Assembly (NCBI GenBank): GCA_910580075.1
Contig: CAJTVR010000020.1
Coordinates: 49,106-57,363, forward strand
From: an uncultured Eubacterium sp.
GTDB lineage: Bacteria > Bacillota > Clostridia > Lachnospirales > Lachnospiraceae
Length of the DNA: 8,258 nucleotides
Direction: 5' to 3'
The notes under the pieces are model-generated. The model did not search any database. It saw only the letters and a program-made list of their open reading frames with translations, and was not told where the DNA came from. This document shows positions 1-6,226 of this stretch, piece after piece. Position 1 is the first letter of the stretch; every line of letters starts with the position of its first letter. A program made the position numbers and the translations under genes.

Positions 1-317
1 TAGTGACATTTATTATTTTTGCGGGATTGTTCGGAGGACATGGCTTTAACCCTTCTTATCTTGCAGCGCAGCTTTCCGGCGGCGGACTGATGCTGGGCGC
101 GTTTTTTATGGCAACCGATTATGTGACTTCTCCGATTACGCCGTTAGGCCAGGTTGTATTTGGTATTATTTTAGGGCTTTTAACCGGAATTTTCCGTATT
201 TTCGGTGCAAATGCAGAAGGTGTTTCTTACGCGATTATCTTCAGCAACCTGTTAGTGCCGTTAATTGAGCGGTTTACAGTTCCGACAGCATTCGGCAAAG
301 GAGGGAAGCAGGCATGA
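1..317 (+). CDS. rnfD: RnfD, C-terminal part (Rnf complex membrane subunit), cut by window edge
   Basis: This is the last third of RnfD, an integral membrane, flavin-carrying subunit of the ferredoxin:NAD+ oxidoreductase (Rnf), homologous to NqrB of the Na+-pumping NADH:quinone reductase. The first whole codon is at position 3. The GTG there is an internal valine codon, not a start, because the family is about 300-350 residues long and only 104 codons are visible. The visible part has the family segment GGGLMLGAFFMATDYVTSP (about residues 26-44) and hydrophobic segments near 23-40, 47-66 and 71-89, ending in a short basic tail. The covalent FMN threonine of RnfD normally lies further upstream and should be outside the window. 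Its TGA overlaps the ATG of rnfG by four bases (ATGA), and the rnfG ribosome binding site (AAGGAGGG, about 298-305) lies within its last codons, pointing to translational coupling. Subunit identity is secure. Confidence 0.93.
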   Translation, partial: VTFIIFAGLFGGHGFNPSYLAAQLSGGGLMLGAFFMATDYVTSPITPLGQVVFGIILGLLTGIFRIFGANAEGVSYAIIFSNLLVPLIERFTVPTAFGKGGKQA

Positions 318-922
318 AAAACAAAATTGTACATGATGCGCTTGTTCTGACGGTAATTACGTTAGTGGCAGGATTTCTGCTTGGCCTGGTTCACGATATT
401 ACGTTAGAGCCGATTGAAAAAGCTGAATATGAAAAAGAGCAGACGGCTTATAAAAATGTATTTGCAGATGCGGCTTCTTTTGAAGCATATGCAGATTTTG
501 ATGCAGAAGCAGCAACACAGGCGGCCATTGATGCCGGCTTTGAAAATGACCTTGTAGAAGGTGCCCAGGTTGCGCTGGACGCATCCGGCAACACACTTGG
601 ATATGTGATCACAGTTACTTCCACCGAAGGCAGCCAGGCCAATATTACGTTGTCTATGGGTGTGACGTCAGAAGGTGTTTTAAACGGCTATGCTACCACA
701 TCCATCAGCGAAACACCTGGTCTTGGTTCAAAAGTAGCTGATGCAGATTTCAAGTCACAGTTTGAAGGCAAAAGCGTGGAACAATTTACAGTTACAAAAA
801 CAGGCGCTTCGTCTGAAAGCGAGATTGACGCATTAAGCGGTGCTACGATTTCTACAAGAGCCGTAACAAATGCAGTCAATGCAGGGCTTGCTTATTTTAG
901 AAGTATAGGAGGCGGTAATTAA
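314..922 (+). CDS. rnfG: RnfG, covalent-FMN subunit of the Rnf complex
   Basis: RnfG carries one covalently bound FMN on the outer face of the membrane and relays electrons within the Rnf complex; it is homologous to NqrC. The 202-residue product has one N-terminal membrane anchor (about residues 9-27) followed by an acidic extracytoplasmic region (many Asp, Glu and Ala, about 33-90) and the FMN-binding fold. The family motif ETPGLGSKV is present. The flavinylation motif is D172-A-L-S175-G-A-T178-I-S, so Thr178 (codon 845-847) is the predicted phosphoester-linked FMN site. This is the target sequence of ApbE-type flavin transferases, and such a gene lies downstream in this window. The ATG at 314 is supported by the AAGGAGGG upstream. 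The stop codon shares one base with the rnfE start. Length and motifs are normal for the family. Confidence 0.96.
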   Translation: MKNKIVHDALVLTVITLVAGFLLGLVHDITLEPIEKAEYEKEQTAYKNVFADAASFEAYADFDAEAATQAAIDAGFENDLVEGAQVALDASGNTLGYVITVTSTEGSQANITLSMGVTSEGVLNGYATTSISETPGLGSKVADADFKSQFEGKSVEQFTVTKTGASSESEIDALSGATISTRAVTNAVNAGLAYFRSIGGGN

Positions 923-1695
923 TGGCAGAAGTGAATGCAGAACTGGATCTGAACTCGAATTTAGGAAAAACATGTACCGAACGTTTGTTTAACGGAATTG
1001 TAAAAGAAAATCCGACTTTCATCCTGATGCTGGGCATGTGTCCGACACTTGCTGTTACGACATCAGCCATGAACGGGGTCGGCATGGGTCTTTCTACGAC
1101 AATCGTACTTGTTATGTCCAACCTGATGATTTCACTGCTTCGTAAAATCATTCCGGACGGCGTGCGTATGCCGGCATTTATCGTAGTCGTAGCATCGTTC
1201 GTAACCATTATTGAGTTTTTAATGAAAGGCTATACGCCGGATTTATATGCGTCTTTAGGACTTTACATACCTTTGATTGTTGTTAACTGTATTATTTTAG
1301 GCCGTGCAGAAAGCTATGCATCCAAAAATCCGGTTGTTCCGTCTATTTTTGACGGGATTGGCATGGGACTCGGGTTTACCTTCGGCCTTACGTTAATCGG
1401 TATTTTCCGTGAGATTTTAGGTGCCGGACAGATTTTCGGTGCACAGGTTCTGCCGCTTGCAGACGAAGCTGCAGGAAAAGCAGGCTATACACCGATTACA
1501 ATATTTGTACTTGCACCAGGAGCATTTTTCGTACTGGCAATGCTTGTAGCAGTTATGAATATTATCAGAAAACGCGCAGAAGAAAAAGGAAAACCGCTTC
1601 CGCCGGCACAGGGATGTCTGGCTGGAGACTGTTCTTCCTGTGGCAATGCATTATGCAGCGGGCATTTGCATTCCAGTGAAAAGAAAGAAATGTAG
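922..1695 (+). CDS. rnfE: RnfE, membrane subunit of the Rnf complex, with Cys/His-rich C-terminal tail
   Basis: RnfE is a six-helix membrane protein, homologous to NqrD, that pairs with RnfA in the membrane core. Two cysteines sit in the conserved half-helix motifs, C40 (LGMCPTLAV) and C123 (VVNCIILGRAE). In this family these, with the two equivalent RnfA cysteines, hold an intramembrane [2Fe-2S] cluster. Hydrophobic segments cover about residues 33-50, 58-74, 84-100, 112-128, 145-165 and 192-214. After the last helix a basic stretch (RKRAEEKGK) implies a cytoplasmic C-terminus by the positive-inside rule. The tail then has four cysteines and two histidines (C232, C237, C240, C245, H248, H250), which the short membrane core does not need; its role is unknown. 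Start ATG 922 has AGGAGG at 907-912, and the next gene follows after 12 bases. Confidence 0.96.
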   Translation: MAEVNAELDLNSNLGKTCTERLFNGIVKENPTFILMLGMCPTLAVTTSAMNGVGMGLSTTIVLVMSNLMISLLRKIIPDGVRMPAFIVVVASFVTIIEFLMKGYTPDLYASLGLYIPLIVVNCIILGRAESYASKNPVVPSIFDGIGMGLGFTFGLTLIGIFREILGAGQIFGAQVLPLADEAAGKAGYTPITIFVLAPGAFFVLAMLVAVMNIIRKRAEEKGKPLPPAQGCLAGDCSSCGNALCSGHLHSSEKKEM

Positions 1696-1707
1696 GAGGA
1701 GCGGAAG

Positions 1708-2283
1708 ATGACAGAATTAATCATAACCGCCATTGGGGCGGCAATCGTAAATAATGTTGTATTAAGCCAGTTCCTTGGAATCTGTCCGTTCCTTGGCGTA
1801 TCGAAAAAAGTAGATACAGCAGCCGGCATGGGTGCAGCGGTTATTTTCGTAACATCCCTGGCAGCATTTGTTACAGGCCTGATTTATAAATTTATTCTGG
1901 ATCCGGCAGATGTGCAGTATCTGAGGACAATTGTATTTATCGTTGTGATTGCAGCACTCGTACAGTTTGTAGAAATGTTTTTAAAGAAATTTATGCACGC
2001 TTTGTATGAGTCCCTGGGTGTTTATCTGCCTCTGATTACAACAAACTGTGCAGTGCTTGGTGTTGCATTAAACAGTGTTACCTATGGATACGGTATTTTA
2101 AAAACAGTTGTTTACGGCTTTTCCACAGCATTTGGTTTCTTTATTGCTATTGTGATTATGGCAGGACTGCGTGAAAAGATCGAGTACAACGATGTACCGG
2201 AAACATTTAAAGGTTCTGCTATTGTGCTTGTGACGGCAGGGCTTATGTCTATCGCATTTTTCGGATTTTCCGGAGTTATATAG
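1708..2283 (+). CDS. rnfA: RnfA, membrane subunit of the Rnf complex
   Basis: RnfA is a six-helix membrane protein homologous to NqrE and to RnfE, inserted in the opposite orientation. The 191-residue length is the usual one. The signature segments are NNVVLSQFLGICPFLGVSKK, with C26, and PLITTNCAVLGVA, with C114. These cysteines are the known partners of RnfE C40 and C123 in binding the [2Fe-2S] cluster at the centre of the membrane domain. The N-terminus is almost uncharged (MTELIITAIG) while the loop after helix 1 is basic (KK at 33-34), consistent with an outward N-terminus. The start ATG is preceded by AGGAGGA at 1694-1700, which overlaps the rnfE stop codon. The stop overlaps the ribosome binding site of rnfB (TAGGAGGA). 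Confidence 0.97.
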   Translation: MTELIITAIGAAIVNNVVLSQFLGICPFLGVSKKVDTAAGMGAAVIFVTSLAAFVTGLIYKFILDPADVQYLRTIVFIVVIAALVQFVEMFLKKFMHALYESLGVYLPLITTNCAVLGVALNSVTYGYGILKTVVYGFSTAFGFFIAIVIMAGLREKIEYNDVPETFKGSAIVLVTAGLMSIAFFGFSGVI

Positions 2284-2295
2284 GAGGACAGTCAG

Positions 2296-3105
2296 ATGAA
2301 TATAACAGCTATTATCATTGCCGCCGCAGCGGTCGGCGGCACGGGAATCCTGGTCGGAATCCTGTTAGGCGTTGCAGGAGACCGGCTGAAGGTAGAAGTA
2401 GATGAAAGAGAAGAAAAAATCATGGGCGTCCTTCCTGGCAACAACTGCGGCGGCTGCGGTTACCCGGGATGTTCCGGCCTGGCAGCGGCCATTGTAAAAG
2501 GCGAGGCCCCAGTCGGGCAGTGTCCGGTCGGCGGGCCGTCTGTCGCGTCTGCAATCGGCGAAATTATGGGTGTCGCTGCTGAAGAAGGCGGACGCAAAGT
2601 GGCATTTGTAAAATGCGGGGGAGACTGCGAGAAGGCAAAACAGAATTATGAGTACAGCGGTGTCGAAGACTGCCAGGCAGTTGTGTATGTGCCAAACAAA
2701 GGACCGAAGGCATGTAATTACGGGTGTATGGGATTTGGTTCCTGTGTGAAAGCATGTCCGTTTGATGCAGTACATATCGTAGACGGCATTGCAGTCGTAG
2801 ACCCGCAAGCCTGCAAAGCCTGCGGCAAATGTATAGCAGCATGTCCGAATCATTTGATTGAACTGGTTCCGTATGCGGCTCCTGTAAAAGTATTCTGTAA
2901 TTCCAAAGACAAAGGCAAAGATGTCATGGCATCCTGCTCGGCAGGGTGTATCGGATGTCATCTGTGTGAGAAAAACTGCGAACATGATGCTATTCATGTA
3001 ACAGATAATATTGCACATATTGATTATGAGAAATGTACAGGATGCGGAGCCTGTGTGGCAAAGTGCCCGAAGAAAGTCATTCATATGGAAGAGAAGAAGG
3101 CTTAA
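2296..3105 (+). CDS. rnfB: RnfB, multi-cluster ferredoxin subunit of the Rnf complex
   Basis: RnfB is the cytoplasmic electron-entry subunit that accepts electrons from reduced ferredoxin; it is anchored by one N-terminal helix (about residues 5-27). The order after the anchor is: a four-Cys [4Fe-4S] domain, C51-x2-C54-x4-C59-x16-C76; a region with C107, C111 and C126; then four ferredoxin-type motifs, C140/C144/C150/C154-P, C173/C176/C179/C183-P, C218/C221/C224/C228, and C247/C250/C253/C257-P. Two more cysteines, C201 and C214, lie between the second and third motif. With 25 cysteines in 269 residues, at least five [4Fe-4S] clusters are predicted and a sixth is possible. This is richer than the proteobacterial RnfB, which has one such domain and two ferredoxin clusters, and fits the clostridial type. 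It is the last gene of the operon, followed by a strong terminator. Confidence 0.96.
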   Translation: MNITAIIIAAAAVGGTGILVGILLGVAGDRLKVEVDEREEKIMGVLPGNNCGGCGYPGCSGLAAAIVKGEAPVGQCPVGGPSVASAIGEIMGVAAEEGGRKVAFVKCGGDCEKAKQNYEYSGVEDCQAVVYVPNKGPKACNYGCMGFGSCVKACPFDAVHIVDGIAVVDPQACKACGKCIAACPNHLIELVPYAAPVKVFCNSKDKGKDVMASCSAGCIGCHLCEKNCEHDAIHVTDNIAHIDYEKCTGCGACVAKCPKKVIHMEEKKA

Positions 3106-3133
3106 TTTTTATAGCCAGTGCTGGAAATGAAAG

Positions 3134-3169
3134 CCCTGGGACACCGCAGTATGGTGTGCCAGGGTTTTT
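3134..3169 (+). terminator. Intrinsic terminator of the rnf operon
   Basis: CCCTGG (3134-3139) pairs with CCAGGG (3159-3164), and after a G-G mismatch ACACC (3141-3145) pairs with GGTGT (3153-3157), around a 7-base loop. Five T follow at once (3165-3169). It starts 28 bases after the rnfB stop, so it closes the rnf transcription unit. Confidence 0.9.
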
Positions 3170-3217
3170 CCTGTGATTTTTACACAAAAATTAACGATAG
3201 CATTTCTTAAGATAACA

Positions 3218-3226
3218 TGATAAAAT
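3218..3226 (+). promoter_or_regulatory. Possible extended -10 promoter for the HAD-metF unit
   Basis: TGATAAAAT reads as an extended -10 (TGn plus TAAAAT, 5 of 6 matches to TATAAT). No convincing -35 box is found at 16-18 bases upstream, which an extended -10 can tolerate. It lies after the rnf terminator and 51 bases before the start codon, where a promoter is needed. This is an inference from position and motif only. Confidence 0.35.
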
Positions 3227-3277
3227 GAATAAGCAGCAGAAATTTGAATAAAAGCAAAGGAAAGAAGGAAAGAATAT

Positions 3278-3931
3278 ATGTACCAGACGGTATTATTTGA
3301 TTTAGACGGCACGCTTACAGATCCGGGCACTGGAATTACAAATTCGGTAGCGTATGCGCTGGAAAAATACGGGATTCAGGCGTCAGACCGCACACAGCTT
3401 TACAAATTTATCGGGCCTCCGCTGCAGGATTCGTTTGAAATGTTTTATGGATTTTCCAAAGAGGATGCGAAAAAAGCAGTCGGGTATTACCGGGAATATT
3501 ACCGTGAAAAAGGGATCTATGAAAATAAGCTGTATGAAGGCATGGATGAACTGCTGAAAATGCTTTCTGATACAGGAAAGAAATTACTGGTAGCGACGTC
3601 CAAGCCGGAAGAATTTGCCGTGCGTATTTTAGATTATTTTGATATCAGAAAGTATTTTGCATATACTGCCGGCGCAAATATGGATGGATCAAGGTCGAAA
3701 AAAGCGGAAGTGATTTCCTATGCATTAGAAGCTGCAAAGGTATCTGACATCGCATCTTCGGTAATGGCAGGCGACCGCGAATATGATGTTTATGGAGCGA
3801 AAGCCTTAGGCATGGATGCTATCGGCGTGCTGTACGGGTATGGCAGCAGGGAAGAGCTGGAAGCAGCCGGAGCAGACCATCTGGCGGAGCATCCTGCAGA
3901 TATCGCAAAGATTGTTATAAATGAAAAATAA
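3278..3931 (+). CDS. HAD-family phosphatase (5'-nucleotidase / phosphoglycolate-phosphatase-like)
   Basis: This 217-residue protein is a cytoplasmic haloacid-dehalogenase-superfamily hydrolase of subfamily IA. All four catalytic motifs are visible. Motif I is FDLDGTLTD, with nucleophile D8 and acid/base D10. Motif II is LLVATSKP, with T107. Motif III is a lysine at 141 or 142 (SRSKKAEVI). Motif IV is GDREYD, with D166 and D170 for Mg2+. A helical cap lies between motifs I and II (about residues 15-85) and contains FIGPPLQDSF, which resembles HAD 5'-nucleotidases of the Gph-like group. The true substrate cannot be read from the sequence: nucleoside monophosphates, phosphoglycolate or another small phosphate ester are possible. 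The start has a purine-rich binding site (AAGGAA, 3265-3270). The stop overlaps the metF ribosome binding site, so the two genes are very likely co-transcribed. Confidence 0.9.
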   Translation: MYQTVLFDLDGTLTDPGTGITNSVAYALEKYGIQASDRTQLYKFIGPPLQDSFEMFYGFSKEDAKKAVGYYREYYREKGIYENKLYEGMDELLKMLSDTGKKLLVATSKPEEFAVRILDYFDIRKYFAYTAGANMDGSRSKKAEVISYALEAAKVSDIASSVMAGDREYDVYGAKALGMDAIGVLYGYGSREELEAAGADHLAEHPADIAKIVINEK

Positions 3932-3942
3932 GGAGTCTGATT

Positions 3943-4803
3943 ATGAAACTGTCACAGATACATAAAAAGAAAAAGAGTGTTCTGTCTTTTGAAATATTTC
4001 CGCCCAAAAAAGACGAAGAACTGAAAAATATTGATAAAACACTGGAGATTTTATGCGAACTGAATCCTGATTTTATCAGTATCACATTCGGGGCAGGCGG
4101 AAGCTCCAACAATAATAAGACGATTGCTCTTGCAAAGAAGATAAAGGAAGAATATCATGTGGAACCAGTGGTGCATCTTACCTGTCTGTGTTATGACAGG
4201 TCAGAAATCGATGCATTTTCCAGGGCACTGGAAAGCGAAGGAATTGAAAACGTACTGGCTTTAAGAGGCGACCGGAACCCGAATCTGCCTGAAAAAGATG
4301 ATTTTGCGCATGCGTCAGATTTAATTACGTATTTAAAGCAGACAGCCGGATTCTGCATCGCGGGGGCCTGTTATCCGGAATGCCACCCGGATTCTTTAAA
4401 CCGCGTGGAGGAGATGAGGCATTTAAAGATCAAAGCAGATGCCGGAGCAGAAGTTTTGTTATCACAGCTTTTTTTTGACAACGACTATTTTTACCGTTTT
4501 GTGGAGGACTGCCGGATTGCAGGCATCGATGTACCGGTTACGCCGGGAATTATGCCTGTGATTAATGCGTCGCAGATTAAGAGGATGGTAACGCTGTGCG
4601 GGGCATCCCTGCCGAAGCGGTTTGAACGGATCATCCACAAATATGAGGGAAACAGAGAGGCTTTGTTTGATGCCGGGATGTCTTATGCGCTTAGCCAGAT
4701 TATTGATCTGCTGGCAAACGATGTGGACGGGATTCATCTTTATACAATGAATAATCCGGCAGTTGCACGTAAGATCTGCGAGGGTATTCGGAATATTGTA
4801 TAG
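3943..4803 (+). CDS. metF: 5,10-methylenetetrahydrofolate reductase
   Basis: MetF is an FAD-dependent TIM-barrel enzyme that reduces methylene-THF to methyl-THF, which supplies the methyl group for methionine synthesis and, in acetogens, the methyl branch of the Wood-Ljungdahl pathway. The 286-residue product matches single-domain bacterial MetF. Visible family motifs are LSFEIFPPK, with E17 (equivalent of E. coli Glu28), HLTC (78-81), LALRGDRNPN, with D110 (equivalent of Asp120), SQLFFDN, with Q175 (equivalent of Gln183), and PGIMPV (201-206). No regulatory C-terminal domain is present. Its zinc partner MetV, usual next to metF in acetogens, is not in the window, so general one-carbon or methionine metabolism is the simpler reading. 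The start at 3943 has TAAGGAG at 3929-3935, overlapping the stop of the phosphatase gene. Confidence 0.95.
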   Translation: MKLSQIHKKKKSVLSFEIFPPKKDEELKNIDKTLEILCELNPDFISITFGAGGSSNNNKTIALAKKIKEEYHVEPVVHLTCLCYDRSEIDAFSRALESEGIENVLALRGDRNPNLPEKDDFAHASDLITYLKQTAGFCIAGACYPECHPDSLNRVEEMRHLKIKADAGAEVLLSQLFFDNDYFYRFVEDCRIAGIDVPVTPGIMPVINASQIKRMVTLCGASLPKRFERIIHKYEGNREALFDAGMSYALSQIIDLLANDVDGIHLYTMNNPAVARKICEGIRNIV

Positions 4804-4821
4804 TATTCCCGGACGCCAGGC

Positions 4822-4843
4822 GGAAAAACTTTTTCCTTTTTTT
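4822..4843 (+). terminator. Probable intrinsic terminator after metF
   Basis: GGAAAA (4822-4827) pairs with TTTTCC (4831-4836) across a 3-base loop and is followed by seven T (4837-4843), 18 bases after the metF stop codon. An alternative, wider pairing of GGCGGAA (4819-4825) with TTCCGCC (4845-4851) encloses the T-run. The stem is weak in G+C, so the call rests mainly on the U-tract and position. Confidence 0.65.
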
Positions 4844-4908
4844 GTTCCGCCTCCGAACAGTAAGAACTTCTAAATTTTCTGCTTCAGGGTTGTGGCAGCG
4901 GACGGAGC

Positions 4909-4964
4909 GGTGCCTGATGCCCTGGCGCTTTGGCATGCTTACAGTTTTGGCGTGGGCAGGCACC
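4909..4964. repeat. Long inverted repeat (8-bp closing stem) in the intergenic region
   Basis: GGTGCCTG (4909-4916) is perfectly complementary to CAGGCACC (4957-4964). Inside, ATGCC (4917-4921) can pair with GGCAT (4932-4936), or alternatively CCC (4920-4922) with GGG (4954-4956). On the plus strand the repeat is followed by TTTT only, which is weak for a terminator. It matches no riboswitch consensus that I recognise. Confidence 0.5.
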
Positions 4965-5057
4965 TTTTATGATATCAGTCTGATCTTCATTCATTAAAAA
5001 AACGCTCCAGGACAGAAAACAGCATTCAGACAAATACATAAAATTCAGCCAGTACCA

Positions 5058-5083
5058 GCTGGGAAAAAATATCTCTTCCCAGC
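5058..5083. repeat. Perfect 8-bp inverted repeat, 10-base loop
   Basis: GCTGGGAA (5058-5065) pairs with TTCCCAGC (5076-5083). Neither strand has a T-run directly after the stem, so it is not an ordinary intrinsic terminator. It may be an RNA processing or stabilising stem, or chance. Confidence 0.45.
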
Positions 5084-5134
5084 GTCCGGTTAATTTATAC
5101 TTGATACTTGCTAATTCACAAACAGAATTTATAC

Positions 5135-5183
5135 ATTCAAAAAAGGACTGATGCCAGCTGGCCATACAGTCCCTTTTTTGAAT
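5135..5183 (-). terminator. Bidirectional intrinsic terminator after apbE
   Basis: ATTCAAAAAAGGACTG (5135-5150) pairs with CAGTCC-C-TTTTTTGAAT (5167-5183), with one bulged C at 5173. On the minus strand the GGACTG stem is followed by TTTTTT, as expected for the end of apbE, which stops 5 bases before the hairpin. On the plus strand it is also followed by TTTTTT, so it can stop read-through from metF as well. The loop contains the 10-base palindrome GCCAGCTGGC (5153-5162), which can extend the fold. Confidence 0.85.
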
Positions 5184-5187
5184 AATT

Positions 5188-6186
5188 TCATTTTTCCAGA
5201 TTTTGAAATGGAATATCAGTCCCAATACCGGAAGAGCAGAGCAGCTCATAGTCAGAAGTAATAAAAACAGCTTCCGTATCTTCTAATGACTCAATCAGCT
5301 TCATGCCGTCCTCCAGCCCCAGGGAAAAACAGGAAGTACTCAGGCCGTCTCCGTCAGCAGAATACGGACATATGACAGAAACGCTTAACAGACCGTTGCT
5401 GTAAGGATAGCCTGTTTCGGTATCTAAAATATGGTGATAGAGCCTGCCGTCTTTTTCAAATGAACGCTCATAAACACCGGATGTGACGACGGTCTGATCA
5501 CGAATCTGGACGGAAGCAATCGAGGCACCGGTGTCGTCAAAAGGTTTCTGGATGCCGATGGTATAAGCATTGCCGTTTGGTTTTGAGCCGATTGCGAGTA
5601 CATTTCCGCCTAGATTAATCAGTCCGCTTGTAATTCCCTGTGAAAGCAGATATTCTTTTATTTGATCCGCGATATAACCTTTGGCAATACCGCCTAAATC
5701 TATAGCAGCAGCATCAGCAGTTAAGGTTATTTCATTTCCGTTTACAATGACATTGCGGTAATCTGCCGCGGCTGCAGCTTTTGCAACAGCAGCAGCATCC
5801 GGGATACTGGGTACATCCGAATGGAAATCCCACAGGCTGGTCAGGTTTCCAATTGTAATGTCAAATTTCCCCTGGCTGAGTTCACAGTAGTACAGACCTT
5901 TATTGATAAGATCGGCTGTTTCCTTATGTACCTGAACCGGGGAACCGGGTGAGTCATTGATTCTGCTGATATCGCTGTCATCCATACTGGCGCTGAAATA
6001 GCTTTCATATAAAGAAGCAAGCTCAAAACAATGCTCCAGCTCTGCAGTTTTTGCAGGATCGTAAAGTGTTACCGTTATAATCGTGTCAAAGTAGAATCCA
6101 GACTGCTGGATGGGTTCTGTTCTGCCACAGGAGGAAAGAAGCGGGCATAACAGAAGGAATAAAAGGGCTGCTTTTTTTGTAAACAT
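5188..6186 (-). CDS. apbE: ApbE family FAD:protein FMN transferase, lipoprotein
   Basis: ApbE cleaves FAD and attaches the FMN part to Thr/Ser in SGAT-type motifs of extracytoplasmic flavoproteins, in Mg2+-dependent fashion; the known targets include RnfG, RnfD, NqrB and NqrC. The 332-residue product begins with a lipoprotein signal: KK, a hydrophobic run and the lipobox LLSSC with C20, so the mature enzyme should be anchored to the outer face of the membrane. Family motifs follow in order: DLGGIAKGYIADQI (163-176), INLGGNVLAIG (190-200), TSGVYERSF (235-243), HHILDTETGYP (251-261), and DGDGLSTSCFSLG (278-290), with D280 and T284 as likely metal ligands. All expected motifs are intact. The start has AAAGGAA (6203-6197) about 10 bases upstream. 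It lies 40 bases after the receptor gene with no terminator between them. The natural substrate RnfG is encoded in the same window. Confidence 0.95.
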   Translation of the reverse strand: MFTKKAALLFLLLCPLLSSCGRTEPIQQSGFYFDTIITVTLYDPAKTAELEHCFELASLYESYFSASMDDSDISRINDSPGSPVQVHKETADLINKGLYYCELSQGKFDITIGNLTSLWDFHSDVPSIPDAAAVAKAAAAADYRNVIVNGNEITLTADAAAIDLGGIAKGYIADQIKEYLLSQGITSGLINLGGNVLAIGSKPNGNAYTIGIQKPFDDTGASIASVQIRDQTVVTSGVYERSFEKDGRLYHHILDTETGYPYSNGLLSVSVICPYSADGDGLSTSCFSLGLEDGMKLIESLEDTEAVFITSDYELLCSSGIGTDIPFQNLEK

Positions 6187-6226
6187 CTGCAGAAAGTTCC
6201 TTTCCCTTGCAAGACGCCGGATTTTA

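Larger units (their letters stand above)
4852..5138. other. Convergent intergenic stretch with inverted repeats and one doubtful reading frame
   Basis: Together with the flanking terminators this forms the 384-base gap (4804-5187) between metF and apbE, which converge. No protein family is recognised in it. A minus-strand frame of 93 codons runs from an ATG at 5165 to a TGA at 4884. Its product is rich in aromatic residues in the middle and ends in a Cys/His/Pro-rich tail (CPRQNCKHAKAPG, then PLPQP). Its start codon lies in the loop of the apbE terminator with only a weak AAGGGA four bases upstream, so I do not call it a gene. The stretch also holds two hairpins, listed separately. It could be a degraded gene, a small unrecognised gene or a non-coding RNA locus. 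Confidence 0.5.

Noticed and set aside
3..317. GTG at position 3 as a true start of a 104-residue protein
   Set aside because: The product matches only the C-terminal part of RnfD, which continues upstream of the window.
2365..3084. 239-codon open frame on the minus strand opposite rnfB
   Set aside because: It lies fully antisense to a well-supported gene, shows no family motif, and its composition follows from the Cys/Gly-rich codons of rnfB.
3115..3124. CCAGTGCTGG inverted repeat just after rnfB
   Set aside because: Only four base pairs with a two-base loop; too small to mean anything next to the real terminator.
3943..4803. metF as evidence that the organism is an acetogen
   Set aside because: The protein is an ordinary single MetF with no metV or other Wood-Ljungdahl gene in the window; methionine synthesis explains it equally well.
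4909..4964. Riboswitch (tetrahydrofolate, SAM, cobalamin or c-di-GMP) near metF or apbE
   Set aside because: None of the conserved core sequences I know for these classes is present, and the element lies downstream of metF and apbE, not in front of a gene.
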